This document shows positions 21,379 through 31,594 of a stretch of DNA of 64,000 bases, piece after piece. The stretch is from NCBI GenBank assembly GCA_009733575.1, contig ML769688.1, positions 17,758 to 81,757 of the forward strand, in the 5' to 3' direction. The notes under the pieces are model-generated. The model was given only the letters and a program-made list of their open reading frames with translations. It was not told where the DNA came from and made no database searches. The number at the start of each line of letters is the position of its first letter. Position 1 is the stretch's first letter. The position numbers and the translations under genes were made by a program. The stretch comes from Gymnopus androsaceus JB14. Its lineage: Eukaryota; Basidiomycota; Agaricomycetes; Agaricales; Omphalotaceae.

Positions 21379-23107
21379 TCAATCGTCTTTTTTTGATCGA
21401 GGAGCAACCCCGTCCTCCTCTCCATCGCCTTCATCGTCTGAACGATCATCGTCGAGCTCTTTGACAACGACAGCTCTGTATACGATTATTCATCAGTACG
21501 CCGACTCAACTCAAACCCCTCGTTACTCACCGGTAAAGGATACGCATGATCAAGAAATACCAAAAGATGTTCAAGAATTGAAGCAAAAGGATGGGTATAA
21601 ATACTTGGTATCTCATCCACCAGTTGAGGTAGGTACCGTTTGCCCATATCCATACTCTGGATGACTCGCTGGAAGTGCGAGGATTGGATATTAAATAATA
21701 GCCTTTCACTGAGAAAAAAAAGAGGAAGCTCACGGAATCAAATCATATTCGAACCACACAGAATAGAGAATATAAAAGTTGAGGATGTGGCGGAAGTATC
21801 TGATAAACGCGACGGATGAGTGGGTAAGACGCGTACATATCTCAGAAAGTAGGAACTTACGTCCAGGCAACAACCATGATCGCAAAAGAAACGACTTTGG
21901 CGCGTTCTGCGCGGATGTAGTTGAGTAGTTTGGAAAGCTAAAGAAAAATTATAATGAGCGCGGGGATAGACGGTAAATAATGAGAATTACAGATAGGAAT
22001 GCGTCCGGTATGTCCATACTCATGTATACAGCATTTCCGATGAGCGTAAGGTTGACGAGATAACTCCAGCTATACAGACAGAGTGAACAAAAGATGGTGA
22101 AAATATGTTCTGCGAACGTACCCAACTAGCCATATAGTAACAATATGGTGAGCTACGTATTCATTGTGATCTGAACGCGGCTTTTCCAAACGCAAAACAA
22201 GAATCAGAAGTTGCTGAATCCAGTACGCCATCTGCATGAGGTAATATCGTTTGAGTTCGGGTTTCATATCCCAGTGAGGATAGTCTATCCAAAAGGCCTC
22301 TGTGCGAAACCACCAAGTGGGAAGTTGGGTCATGATTCGCTGCACAGAATAAATGAGACGATGAAATATTGAAAGAACTGTTATAACGCACAAGTCCCCA
22401 AGCTCCCATGAATGCAAAATATACCAATGCATAACCTTGTTCTCCAAATCTATTCAGTTTTTGCTCCTTTCTAATTCCAAAGTAATTCGCAATGGGCATC
22501 AAAACGCGGACAGTAATTACTTGACGGATTAATGACCAGAAGACGACATAGTATGCAATGAACACCAGGTCGGACCAACCCTTTTGGTAGCGTGGATCAT
22601 CTGCACTTGAGGTAGCGACTGGATGGGAAAGGAGGAAGAACTGGGCGAATGGGTTGGGTAAATTGGGAATTAGAGTGTGTATTTGAGGAACGAATTGGGC
22701 AACGAGCTCCCAATTGACGTAGAGGATGACTGGAAGCAGTAGTAGCTGCAAGGAGGATGCTGGAAAGAAGGACGGGTAAGAAATAAGCCCGCGCAAGAAC
22801 AAAGTTCAACTCACCAGGCTTTACTAACCAGGCGAGGTAAGGAGATACAGTGCGTCTGGAAGTCGCTCTTCTGACTACAGGGGAGTTGCCCCTCTGAGGC
22901 GTACCAAGAGGACTGGTAAAGTTCAGTGAGTTGGGAATGCAAGAAAAATAGGAGATAGTCCAACGTTTGGGGCAAGAAAGGACCCGTAAGATGATGAGAT
23001 GGGTCGTGTCTATAGAAATAATCGTCAGAATTGAGACTAGAGATAGAAATGTGAGCGTACTCTATGTTCTTCAGGAGCGAGCTGGGTCCATTCTGTTTTC
23101 TGGACAT
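21379..23107 (-). CDS. LAG1: ceramide synthase (LAG1/LAC1, TLC domain)
   Basis: Ten minus-strand exons: 23107-23061, 23009-22965, 22912-22815, 22759-22392, 22339-22122, 22069-21991, 21937-21861, 21799-21734, 21656-21531, 21475-21379. They sum to 406 residues with no frame break. Conserved TLC motifs include VILYVNWELV, GWSDLVFIAYYVVFWSLIRQ, the substrate-binding region KRYYLMQMAYWIQQ, the catalytic histidine pair in EYVAHHIVTIWLV, and FLNIFWYFLIMRILYR. The tail is acidic and ends in a lysine-rich KKDD-type sequence, fitting ER retention. The enzyme N-acylates sphingoid bases to ceramide in the ER. It is divergent from the exonuclease gene, about 245 nt away. Confidence 0.93.
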
Positions 23108-23352
23108 GGTACTTGGTCTATGAAATTGGTAAATGGGCGTACAGGGCTAAAAAAAAAGAAGTCGACATCACCACTGTTTTGTAGACCAGACTTTGGGTCA
23201 CAATGAAAAGATCAAGAAGAGACTACACTGGAAGAAGAAAGAAAGCCAGCAAATATTTTAAGTGCCGGCGGAAGGGTGGCTAAAATTCAATTCAGCGCCT
23301 GGGCGGCTATATTTCATTCTTCGATCTTTACCACTACATCGTCATTTCCATT

Positions 23353-25321
23353 ATGTTTCCTTCCCTCGGTCTCTTGAATAATCTGCAATGTCCTCAGCGA
23401 GATTACTGCACGCGTCCCCAAGTGTATATTTTCTCACAAAGACTCTTCAGATTTAGCCCGACCAACAACCCTGGTCATTGCTGTGGATGAACCAAAGTCA
23501 CCTCCTTCTTCTGTCGTCCCTGCCAAACGCACAGTAAACTCCTCACCTATCAGAGCTTCCAGCAGTCCAGGCTTAGCATCTCCGTCAAATGAGCCCCCTA
23601 GGAAGGTTCAGAAATTGGATCCATTGCAGAGACGCGTGCCCGCAAAGGCAGTCAATACAACAGTTACGCCCGTAAGTTCTAATATACTTATACCAACTTC
23701 GTATGAACCATCTGTTACAGACAGGAGTACCGGTACTCAAAGTCCCGGCTGCTTCTTCATCTGTAGCTCTACCTGTCCGCCAAGTCCGTACTCCCTTAAT
23801 CCACATATTCTGCAACTCAGTTGTGTTTAGGCCATGCTCAAGACGCTTTATGAACATTTTGTTGCATTATACGAACAGATCTTATCCTCCCACCCGAATC
23901 TAGCTGCGGAACATGCTCTAAAGCAAGAGCAGGAGGTTTACGCGACAGCGAACAAGTTTACCTATCGTAACGTACGATCGTCTTGTCTTTTCACTCTACG
24001 TTGTTTTTCATCTTCAGCAGGCAATGATACAATCCGTGGCTGCTATCAAACGACGCGTTCCTCCTACTTCTATATCTCATCCCTCAATTGGTACAGAAGG
24101 TGACATTGTTGCTCGGGCCCAAGCACAAAAGTCAATATCTGCGCTGCGCGTTACTGCCGCACACCTCGAGCCACACATTACCCCTGTGGATGTTTTGAAA
24201 ACGTGGGGATATGTCGTGGAGATTCCTCCTGGACCTGGAGGCTCACAGCCTAGTATCCAAGGAAAGCCCATCAAATGTGAACGGTGTGGCGAACTATTCG
24301 TAGTTCGCGCCCTTGAAGAGAAAGATTCGGCCAAGCAGGAGTGTTTACACCACTGGGGAAGGCACTATAGCCGAGTAGCTAATGGTAATGCAGTTCATAT
24401 TACTTATGTGGCGCTATTCCCACTTATATCCATTCAGGCGAGAGAATTCGAGCGTACAACTGCTGCTCTAAGGACGTCTCGGACAAAGGATGTGTACAAG
24501 GTCCTCATGTATTTTATGAAAGCGAACCGGAAACCCTCCATCTCCGGCATGCGTTCTCGCGCCTTGGCGCCTCTAGTTCAAGTTCATCCTCGACATCACC
24601 TTCAGAACATCTTGACGTGGCCGCTCTCGATTGCGAAATGATCTACACTACAGGAGGTCTACGTATAGCCCGCGTCTCGGTTGTTGACGGTTTCGCAAAT
24701 CCAGTGTTTGATGAGCTAGTCCGAATGGACGATGGGGTGCAAGTCTTGGACTTCAACACGCGTTTTTCTGGGATCACGGCAGAAATGTATGCGGAACGTG
24801 CTGTACTTCCACTGTCATCGATACGCCAGTCCCTGGATACGCTGATAGGGCAGGACACTATCCATGGTTGGGCATGCTCTGGAAAACGATCTGAAGACAT
24901 TGAGGCTAGTGCATCATCGATGCGTCGATACTGTTTTCTTGTATCCGCATCCCCGGGGTGCTCCTTACCGGAGGTCTTTACGAGATTTGTAAGTTTGCCA
25001 TGAGTTTTTTTCTGTGCATTTTAGGGACTCAGTTGTCCGGTTTTTAGAGCGCGGGAGCATCTGAATACAGCTATCCAAGAAGGAGGTGGATCTACCGGCC
25101 ATTCTTCGCTTGAGGATGCGATCGCTACCTTGGATTTAGTGCGGTTGTACCTCATTAACAATTCGAAAGCAGGTCCATCGTCTACACCTACATCAAATCA
25201 TGCGCCGAAGAAATCTTCCACGACGACGCATTCAGCTTCTTCATCATCCACATCTAGACCTGCATTTGGTCCCAGGGGTTCACGACCCAAGGTGACTCCT
25301 TTATCGAATTTTGTACCTTGA
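23353..25321 (+). CDS. REX3: DEDD-family RNA exonuclease (REX3/REXO1-like), two +1 bases
   Basis: Exons 23353-23671, 23721-23783, 23831-23971, 24021-24384, 24438-24988 and 25048-25321 give 569 residues once single extra bases at about 23422 and 24866 are ignored. The start MFPSLGLFNNLQCPQRDYC leads into a CCCH-like cysteine cluster ending C-x4-H across the first break. The exonuclease domain has ALDCEMIYTTGG (Exo I, D and E), DFNTRFSGI and GHALENDLKTL (Exo II), and SSLEDAIATLDL (Exo III). The break at 24866 sits just before GHALENDL. A 35-nt GT-AG intron (23422-23456) is an alternative to the first break but would lose the zinc cluster. The family trims the 3' ends of snRNA, 5S and RNase MRP RNAs. 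Confidence 0.88.
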
Positions 25322-26199
25322 TACCCGGACTTTTTGCGGTTCCTTTCATTATACACTTGGCATTTGGAACACGTACTGATGTATGTACATATTCTTCATA
25401 TTCCCATCTTCGACTACATGGATATATTGGTTGTAAATATCGCCTGTCCAGGTCAACAAGGCTTTTGAAGCTAGTCTTGCAGGGATAACAGGTCTGCATT
25501 CTGCATGTCAAGGGGTTGCACTGGATATGTTTCAGTGAACGGAAGACTTGGAATTTTGCCTGTTTTGGACACCTCCCTAGTATCTCGCCTTCAGGAACTG
25601 AAACTCTTGTATATGTACTGTGTACCATATGCATAAGTACCATAATCACATAAGAGAAAGATCTTCAATTTTACGGCCATGACCAAAGCCGGGGATCTAA
25701 GTACAGAATACGAAGTATAGTAAGTAAGAGATTCGAGATCGAGTCGAGATATCTCAACTTTGTACGTAGCATGTAGTAGATAGGTGGAACGCAAGTAGAC
25801 TATATGGAGATTAGAGATTGAATAGGAAACGCTAGACTCGAACATATAATTACTAGCAAGAGGCGCGATCGAAGTGACGAAAGTTTGAAAGTCGTCTGTT
25901 GTGAGAGAATAGCCGCTGAGCACTCGACACTTGGTAAATGTGTACATATAATCTCATAAAAATGCATAACAGCATGTTATCGTCCTTTCGAAAAAAACCA
26001 TGGACTTAATAAGAGGCTTCAAGCTTCAGCCATTGACAATATGAAATGGTATTTTTGAGAATCATTCTCTATATTTCGTCTACCAATTCTCGATTCACAA
26101 ATTCACTAATTTTAGCTGGAGTAGATTCTAAACATTACAGGGATAGTATAACAGGGACAACACAGGTACAACGTACAACGCTAGCGAAGCTCGTCCTGC
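25322..26199. other. intergenic with decayed copy of neighbouring gene
   Basis: About 25780-25945 is related to 29540-30090. On the minus strand 25935-25860 still encodes LSGYSLTTDDFQTFV, close to LSGYSLSSDDFQTFV of the gene at 29605-30147, and the downstream stretch gactatatggag...aggaaacgc is shared too. The rest contains no gene I can support. Confidence 0.6.
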
Positions 26200-27724
26200 T
26201 CAAGCTACAGGAAACCCTGGAATCTTGTCTCCAAACTCAAAACTAGCCAGATCGTTCAAACAACTTCTTTCTGATATCATGTCGAGCATTTGAATCACAT
26301 CTCTCAATATACGGGCCTCCAGCTTTAGGAGGATTTCATCCGAAAGCCAAGCTGGTGGACGCCAGGCATGATACCGCCGCGTGTTCGGCTCTGGTAGTTG
26401 TAGTCGAAGGCCGTGAACTCGTCCAATGACCGCTGCAAGGTGGCGGCATCGATGGGCAACACTTTTTGGCCACCCCGATAGCGTATTTTTCCTGAGTGTC
26501 AGGATTGTCAGGACTAAGGATACACATCGCTACCAATTACTTGCCTGCTTTAAGGACTCAACAAGTTCCGCTATGGCTGCTTGCTGCTCGTGCGGTAGAG
26601 TCTGCAACGTGGCATCATCGCATACCAGTGCGGCCATTAAACCGGCTTCACAATGACTCCTGCCTTTGTCGCTGGTGACTTTCAACTGCTGTCGTACATA
26701 TTGAGAGTCGCTTCTCCCAGCCAAGCCCCATAACTCCAATACGCTGTCTAAATCAACGGCGGGCAATGCGATATCGGACACGTCCAGGATCTGAACACTG
26801 AAAACAATGTTTTTTTGACTGAACAGCTTGTGTTTGACGAGCGCCCGGGACGCGACTTTCCATGCACATATGGCATCAATAGCGCAAAAGAAGATGGAGC
26901 ATTCTTCCCACATTTTATTCTGAGCTGTGGATAAAGTAAGTAAAATGATGACCGGCAGATGTAAAGAAAAAAGGCAAACATGTGGATGTTAGACCATCTT
27001 CAACAGTCAGATCCCAATGTTTCGCTGTATAATCCAATGTAAGCAATATGATATTTAGGAAAATAAGTTTCCTGACCTCGTAATTTCTGCAATCTCCTCT
27101 TGAGATTTATAGAAATCCATAGTTGTTTTGGGATGAGATAGTTGATGAATCCATGAAGCGCAACTATGGCTTTAGTAGCGTTTTCAAGGCCTTGCCTGAG
27201 GTCATTGATGTCTTTCTTTTGCTTTGGCAGAGACGATTGGATAAACACTAGCACATGGTATATAGCGTCTATCCATTTTGGCGCAGAAGACCAGTCAAAG
27301 GTGAACATCAAGAAACCATCCCGAGTAGCAGTGGTGTAAGGAACTTTTACCGCCTCCAAGAACTGAGATGGAGGGGACTCGGCAGAGATCCTCACCTCTG
27401 CCGGTTCAAGTCCCTCAATTTTCTCAAATTCCCGTGTCAGACATCAGCAAAACCTGGGTGAACTGTGGATTGCTGTGGATTGCTGTGTGGATTGCTGTGG
27501 TTGCTGTACAGCACTGTACAGAAGCCCAATATAATCCACAGTAATGCCAGCGGAAACCGCGACCGTCGAAGACGTTCCCAGTAGAGTCGACAGGTGGTCA
27601 GTAGCTTTTGGGAGCTCAGTTCGCTCCGACTTGGATCGTACAGATAACTGTCGTCAGGAGAATGCTGTTGCAGCGACGCTGCAAATTGCGTGAGGAGATG
27701 TACGCGAGCGGCTGTAGCAGACAT
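26200..27724 (-). CDS. OTT_1508-type nucleic-acid deaminase-like protein
   Basis: ATG 27724 starts a minus-strand gene whose N-terminal part (YLYDPSRSELSSQKLL) continues at 27395-27000 and 26913-26530. The core has SHCEAGLMAAL (His/Cys-Glu of a deaminase active site) and, across an intron, YAIGVAKKCCP followed by S-C-RHLAAV, which gives the second zinc-binding cysteine pair. The end is PAWLSDEILLKLEARILRDVI, common in this fungal family. The intron between LKQ and EKYAIG (about 26558-26507) is a GC-AG intron with consensus GCAAGT. One extra base near 26450 separates KKCCPS from CRHL. N-terminal exon joins are not resolved. The substrate is unknown. Confidence 0.58.
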
Positions 27725-27809
27725 GAGTTAAAGGCTCACTCTTAGCCCTATTAGTATTAGTGCGTACAATAATTTTGCCTGCCGGATTGAGTATGCGCTT
27801 TCTTTTGAC

Positions 27810-27908
27810 CTGGTGTCTCGTCGACGATGTCCCGTATGCAGATCGAAGCAATGGCATAAGGAAACGTCGAGCGGGCTAATTGCATGCACTGAGGGACATA
27901 TGTTACAA
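27810..27908 (+). pseudogene. decayed copy of RRN7 exon 1
   Basis: Aligns base for base with RRN7 exon 1 at 31595-31693. The ATG has become CTG, the zinc-ribbon CPVCGSKQWHKE has G changed to R, and the splice donor GT after CAA has become AT. It cannot make a protein. The similarity also reaches about 50 nt upstream, so a block was duplicated, not just an exon. Confidence 0.82.
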
Positions 27909-27978
27909 ATAAAGCGATTCCTGTTGTTGTTTGCTTACTCTACTAAGCCATAGCCTAAGTATACAACCTACAGTACGT

Positions 27979-29374
27979 CTAGCTCAAGCTCGCCCCCAAA
28001 GACGCTTCCACGTCTCTCGAACACGGAATGACGCGGCATTTAAAAGGAAGTGGGCGGTTGAGCAACGTCGGACCCGAATACCATTCTCCTTTCGGCTTTA
28101 TTGGTTTCTCGTTCTCGTCGAGCTCTGATTCAATTGTGTAGCAAGTCAGAATGGATGCGACCGCAATCCATAACGATGCAATTGCAACGTGTTTTCCAGG
28201 CTGTACCAGGAGTGTTAAGATTGAGGCACATCGAAAGCAAGAGTACCCACGCAAACACGCCTTCCGAAACCGAATGCTGTAGCAGGATCTTTGACGTCGG
28301 GGTTAAGCTTGCCGTCAGAATCAAGGAAGCGCGAGGGGTTGAACCGTTCCGGCTCAAGATATTCTTCCTCACTGGAACCGGCGTTCAGCACTTGGACCAT
28401 GCCGTGTAATAGACCTTCCTTCCTTCCTTCCTAAATCGACCTGCATGGACAAAACACTTTCGTACTCGAACGACAGCAATAAATTGACAACCTAGTGCAT
28501 ACCAAATGTTAGCTATGACGATAGACCCTTTGGGAAGGAAACATCCTTCATAGATGTCATCTTGGATGAGGAGATGCGGGAGTCCTGATTTATGAATCAG
28601 CTAAAACATATACGAAGGAACATACCAACGCGCACCAAGCGGATTAACAGAATGATGCCGTAGTATCTCCCGAACAATCGCGGTGATATAAGGTAGCGTT
28701 GACTCGTCACTAAAGCTGGGTAAATCTCCCGGTCCCAAGACCTTCTCAAGCTCACGGTGAGCTTTGATTTGAGCTTCTGGTTCCATAGCAATGATGAATG
28801 CTCCTAGGGCAGTCACAGTCGTATCGGAACTAGCTGGATGAGAAGGGAGTGTTTGAGAAAGTGGAATTGTAGATAAGTACGACGAAATACTTTAATCACC
28901 TAAGCATGCCCCTACTGAAGCTACTTTAATAAACTTTTCTTGTTCCACTACGTCTTGCGTATGGTCGATTGCTTCGAGAGCAAACGAGGTCAGAGATGGT
29001 GTCGCAGTCCCGCGGCCTGAAAGATACTGTAATTATCAATGAAAGAAATGCAAAATGCAAAGCCGACGACATACCAATCGTGCTTTTGTGACGAGGTAAG
29101 CATCTTCAGTCATCTTTATGCGCAATCCTCTTGCTTTCTGTTCAAAGCTGGCTCGCGGAAACCACTCTGGGACGTATTTTACTGTATTTGAGATTGTTAC
29201 TTGGGGATTCCAAACGCGGGTATCTTGAAAACTCACAGGTGGGGATCTAATCGACGTAGAACGCGCCAGGATTTCCAGCGGCGCCATGTCTATTAAGGCA
29301 CTGTAGACTACTCTCTCTCTCGCTTCCTGTACAGGTGTCAATGTTAAAGAGGTTGAGAATGGGGAGTACGGCAA
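27979..29374 (-). pseudogene. cytochrome P450, N-terminally truncated and broken
   Basis: Minus-strand pieces in order: VKYVPEWFPRASFEQKAR (about 29210-29150), an I-helix start with SSDTTVTALGAF (near 28840), the K-helix ExxR in ITAIVREILRHH, the PERFNPSRFLD segment, and the haem-binding loop FGFGRRVCVG at about 28270 with the invariant Cys (the usual P is V). After the haem loop the frame breaks, and the C-terminal part (AVASILTCYTIESELDENEK to RPLPFKC) reads on in another frame to about 28000. The membrane anchor and first 150-170 residues are absent upstream. It resembles basidiomycete CYP families of the sterigmatocystin-oxidoreductase type. Non-functional as it stands. Confidence 0.75.
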
Positions 29375-29604
29375 GGATGAGAAGAAATCGATATTATTCG
29401 TATCCTAAATTATAAAGCTAGTAACTTACGTTTGTTTCTGCCTTGTTTCTTGTGCTACTTCAGTAAGTACTATAGAAGTATCAACAACGCAACAGCGCCA
29501 CGAAAACAATCATCATACAAAACAATAGACCATGCTGGGGCGCAGACTATATGGAGTTTAGATATTGAACAGGAAACGCCGACAAAAGTTGCACTCACCA
29601 CATA

Positions 29605-30147
29605 TCACTTATAATAAGGATGAAGGTCTTTAATGCATTCAAATTTCAATGCGGTTTTGTCTAGCTTTCCTCCACACTTATCCTCTACCATTCGAGCGAA
29701 TTCTTCCAAACGTGCAACATCAAGTCCATTTGGGATGCAAAAGTCAGGCTGAGTCAACTGTTCCCGATTCTGGTACGGTGCCGACCAAGTAGGGAAGAAT
29801 AAGTGGCTGGGTTCACCTTGCTCCTTATCGCCCGGGCGAAATAGGCCTGCGTGTTCCAAAGTGAGCAACAGACAGTATCAGAATGAAATAACACACGCAC
29901 ATATTACCGAGGGGACCTGCTCCCTTGGAACATCTTGAGGTAGATTTCTACGCCAGCGATCGTAATGAAGGACATAAGCGATAGGACTTCCAGCATTAAT
30001 GGCAGAAGGCGCGATCGAGATGACGAACGTTTGAAAGTCGTCTGATGAGAGAGAGTAGCCGCTGAGTGCTCGATACTTTGGAGGAAGAGTACGGCGGGGA
30101 TTCTTGTCAGCAGAGGTCGTTGCTTTAGAGTGTGTTTGCGTGGACAT
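29605..30147 (-). CDS. uncharacterised 162-residue protein
   Basis: Two exons, 30147-29901 and 29846-29605, joined by a 54-nt GTGCGT...GCAG intron, give 162 residues. It is not recognised. The middle has LSGYSLSSDDFQTFVISIAP and YVLHYDRWRRNLP; the second half has SHLFFPTWSAPYQ and ends KDLHPYYK. No signal peptide, membrane segment or catalytic motif is seen. Remnants of a second copy sit at about 25.8-25.95 kb, so this is one side of a duplicated block with RRN7. Confidence 0.6.
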
Positions 30148-30360
30148 TTTAGCGGTAGTGGTGGTTGTGGTCTAATTATTAATAATTTACAGCTGATTGC
30201 AAGATTGCAAAATCAAATTTCGATTTCGCGGTGCTTATGACGTCTGCGCAAGTCTCGCAATCAGCTAAATAGACAGAACTTACAAGTTGCATGTACAAAC
30301 ACAAACGTTTCCCGTGCCTTCCCCGAATTTTGCATCTTGCTGCACTACCACTTTGTACCC

Positions 30361-31188
30361 ATGTCCGAACTCTCTGATCCACTGCTACACTGGCCGGGAC
30401 TCCCTCATGAAACTGAAGAGATTGAGCGGTATACTCTTGGAGGCTTTCACCCCGTACACCTTGGAAATGTATTTAGATCCGAAAGCGCAGTATATCGCGT
30501 CCTTCACAAGCTTGAGTGGGGCTCGTTCGCATCTGTATGGCTTGCCAGAACTCTACCAGAAGGAGCGGAAAAATCTCAACTCCCCAGTCGCTATGTTGCA
30601 CTCAAGATATGTGCTGCAAATGCCGACTCTGATCATGAGATAAATGTCCACCGTCGGCTTCCATCGGAATCGCTACACGTCGTAAATCTTCTAGACGGTT
30701 TCTCACTACATGGTCCGAACGGCACCCATACCGTCCTTGTTTACCGTGTTCTGGCTTGCTTGCCGAGTGTATCGTCCTTCAAGCATACTCTGGACGAACG
30801 CCGGTCGCTCTGCCATCAAGTCGTACAAGGCGTTGCATTCTTGCATCGGAATGGTGTCATTCACGGAGGTGAGTAGTAGCCTGAGTGTTCTTGTTTTCCT
30901 TTATCGATCTGACATGCTACCACAGATATGGGAGTTTCTCTACCAATGCTGGAAGAGCACTCCGAACTCGACCTCCTTGAAGACTTTCAGCCTGATCCCC
31001 ATGTTGTACTGCATTGTAAACCGCACCCATCACCCAAATCACTCCCTACATACCTCTTGTCACCAATCGACCTCGCAGATTACTTCACATCGAGAGGACG
31101 CCCCTCTCCGCATGATGAATACTGCTGCCCGTCTGTGACCAAGGAAGAGACTTGTGCAGAAAACTTGGTGGTGGTAGACAATTGCTGA
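30361..31188 (+). CDS. SRPK-like protein kinase, truncated
   Basis: Exons 30361-30868 and 30926-31188 encode 256 residues. The start ERYTLGGFHPVHLGNVF, the glycine loop LEWGSFASVWLA, VALKICAAN (beta-3 lysine), and LCHQVVQGVAFLHRNGVIHG mark the SRPK-like family common in mushrooms. The catalytic loop is reduced to IHGDMGVSLPML, lacking the usual D-x-x-x-x-N spacing, and the frame ends at VVVDNC, about where the DFG segment should begin. The C-lobe is missing. It is either a pseudokinase or a decayed gene. Confidence 0.65.
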
Positions 31189-31594
31189 CGTTTGCAGAGA
31201 CTTCATAATATCATCAGATTGAGGGAGCACTCGAATAAGATCGTGTGTCACGCTAAGTTGTTTCGAGTAGAATCACTTTGGGTCAGCTGGCAGTAATTTT
31301 AAAGCTTGTGCTACTAAAGTACTATCTTCCGTTGGGCCCTTTCATAGTTCATACAGGGAAGATAAGTGTAGTAGTACATACGGCGATATGAGTTGTATCT
31401 GGCGCTACAGAACAGAATCTTGCCCCACGAGCTCTTCCAGCATCGCCGAGGTAGGTCGACTCGAATACATTGAAGATCGCTTCTCTAGCAGCATTGAGGA
31501 CGTCTTGATATCGACTCTGTGACTGAAATTTTTGCCTGCCGGGTAGGGCGCTAATTGAAAACGCGCTTTCTTCTTGAATGCCAAAATCTTGAAA

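Noticed and set aside
22815..23107. Apparent frameshift in the N-terminus of ceramide synthase
   Set aside because: Introns at 23010-23060 and 22913-22964 resolve it; all ten exons sum to 406 codons plus stop.
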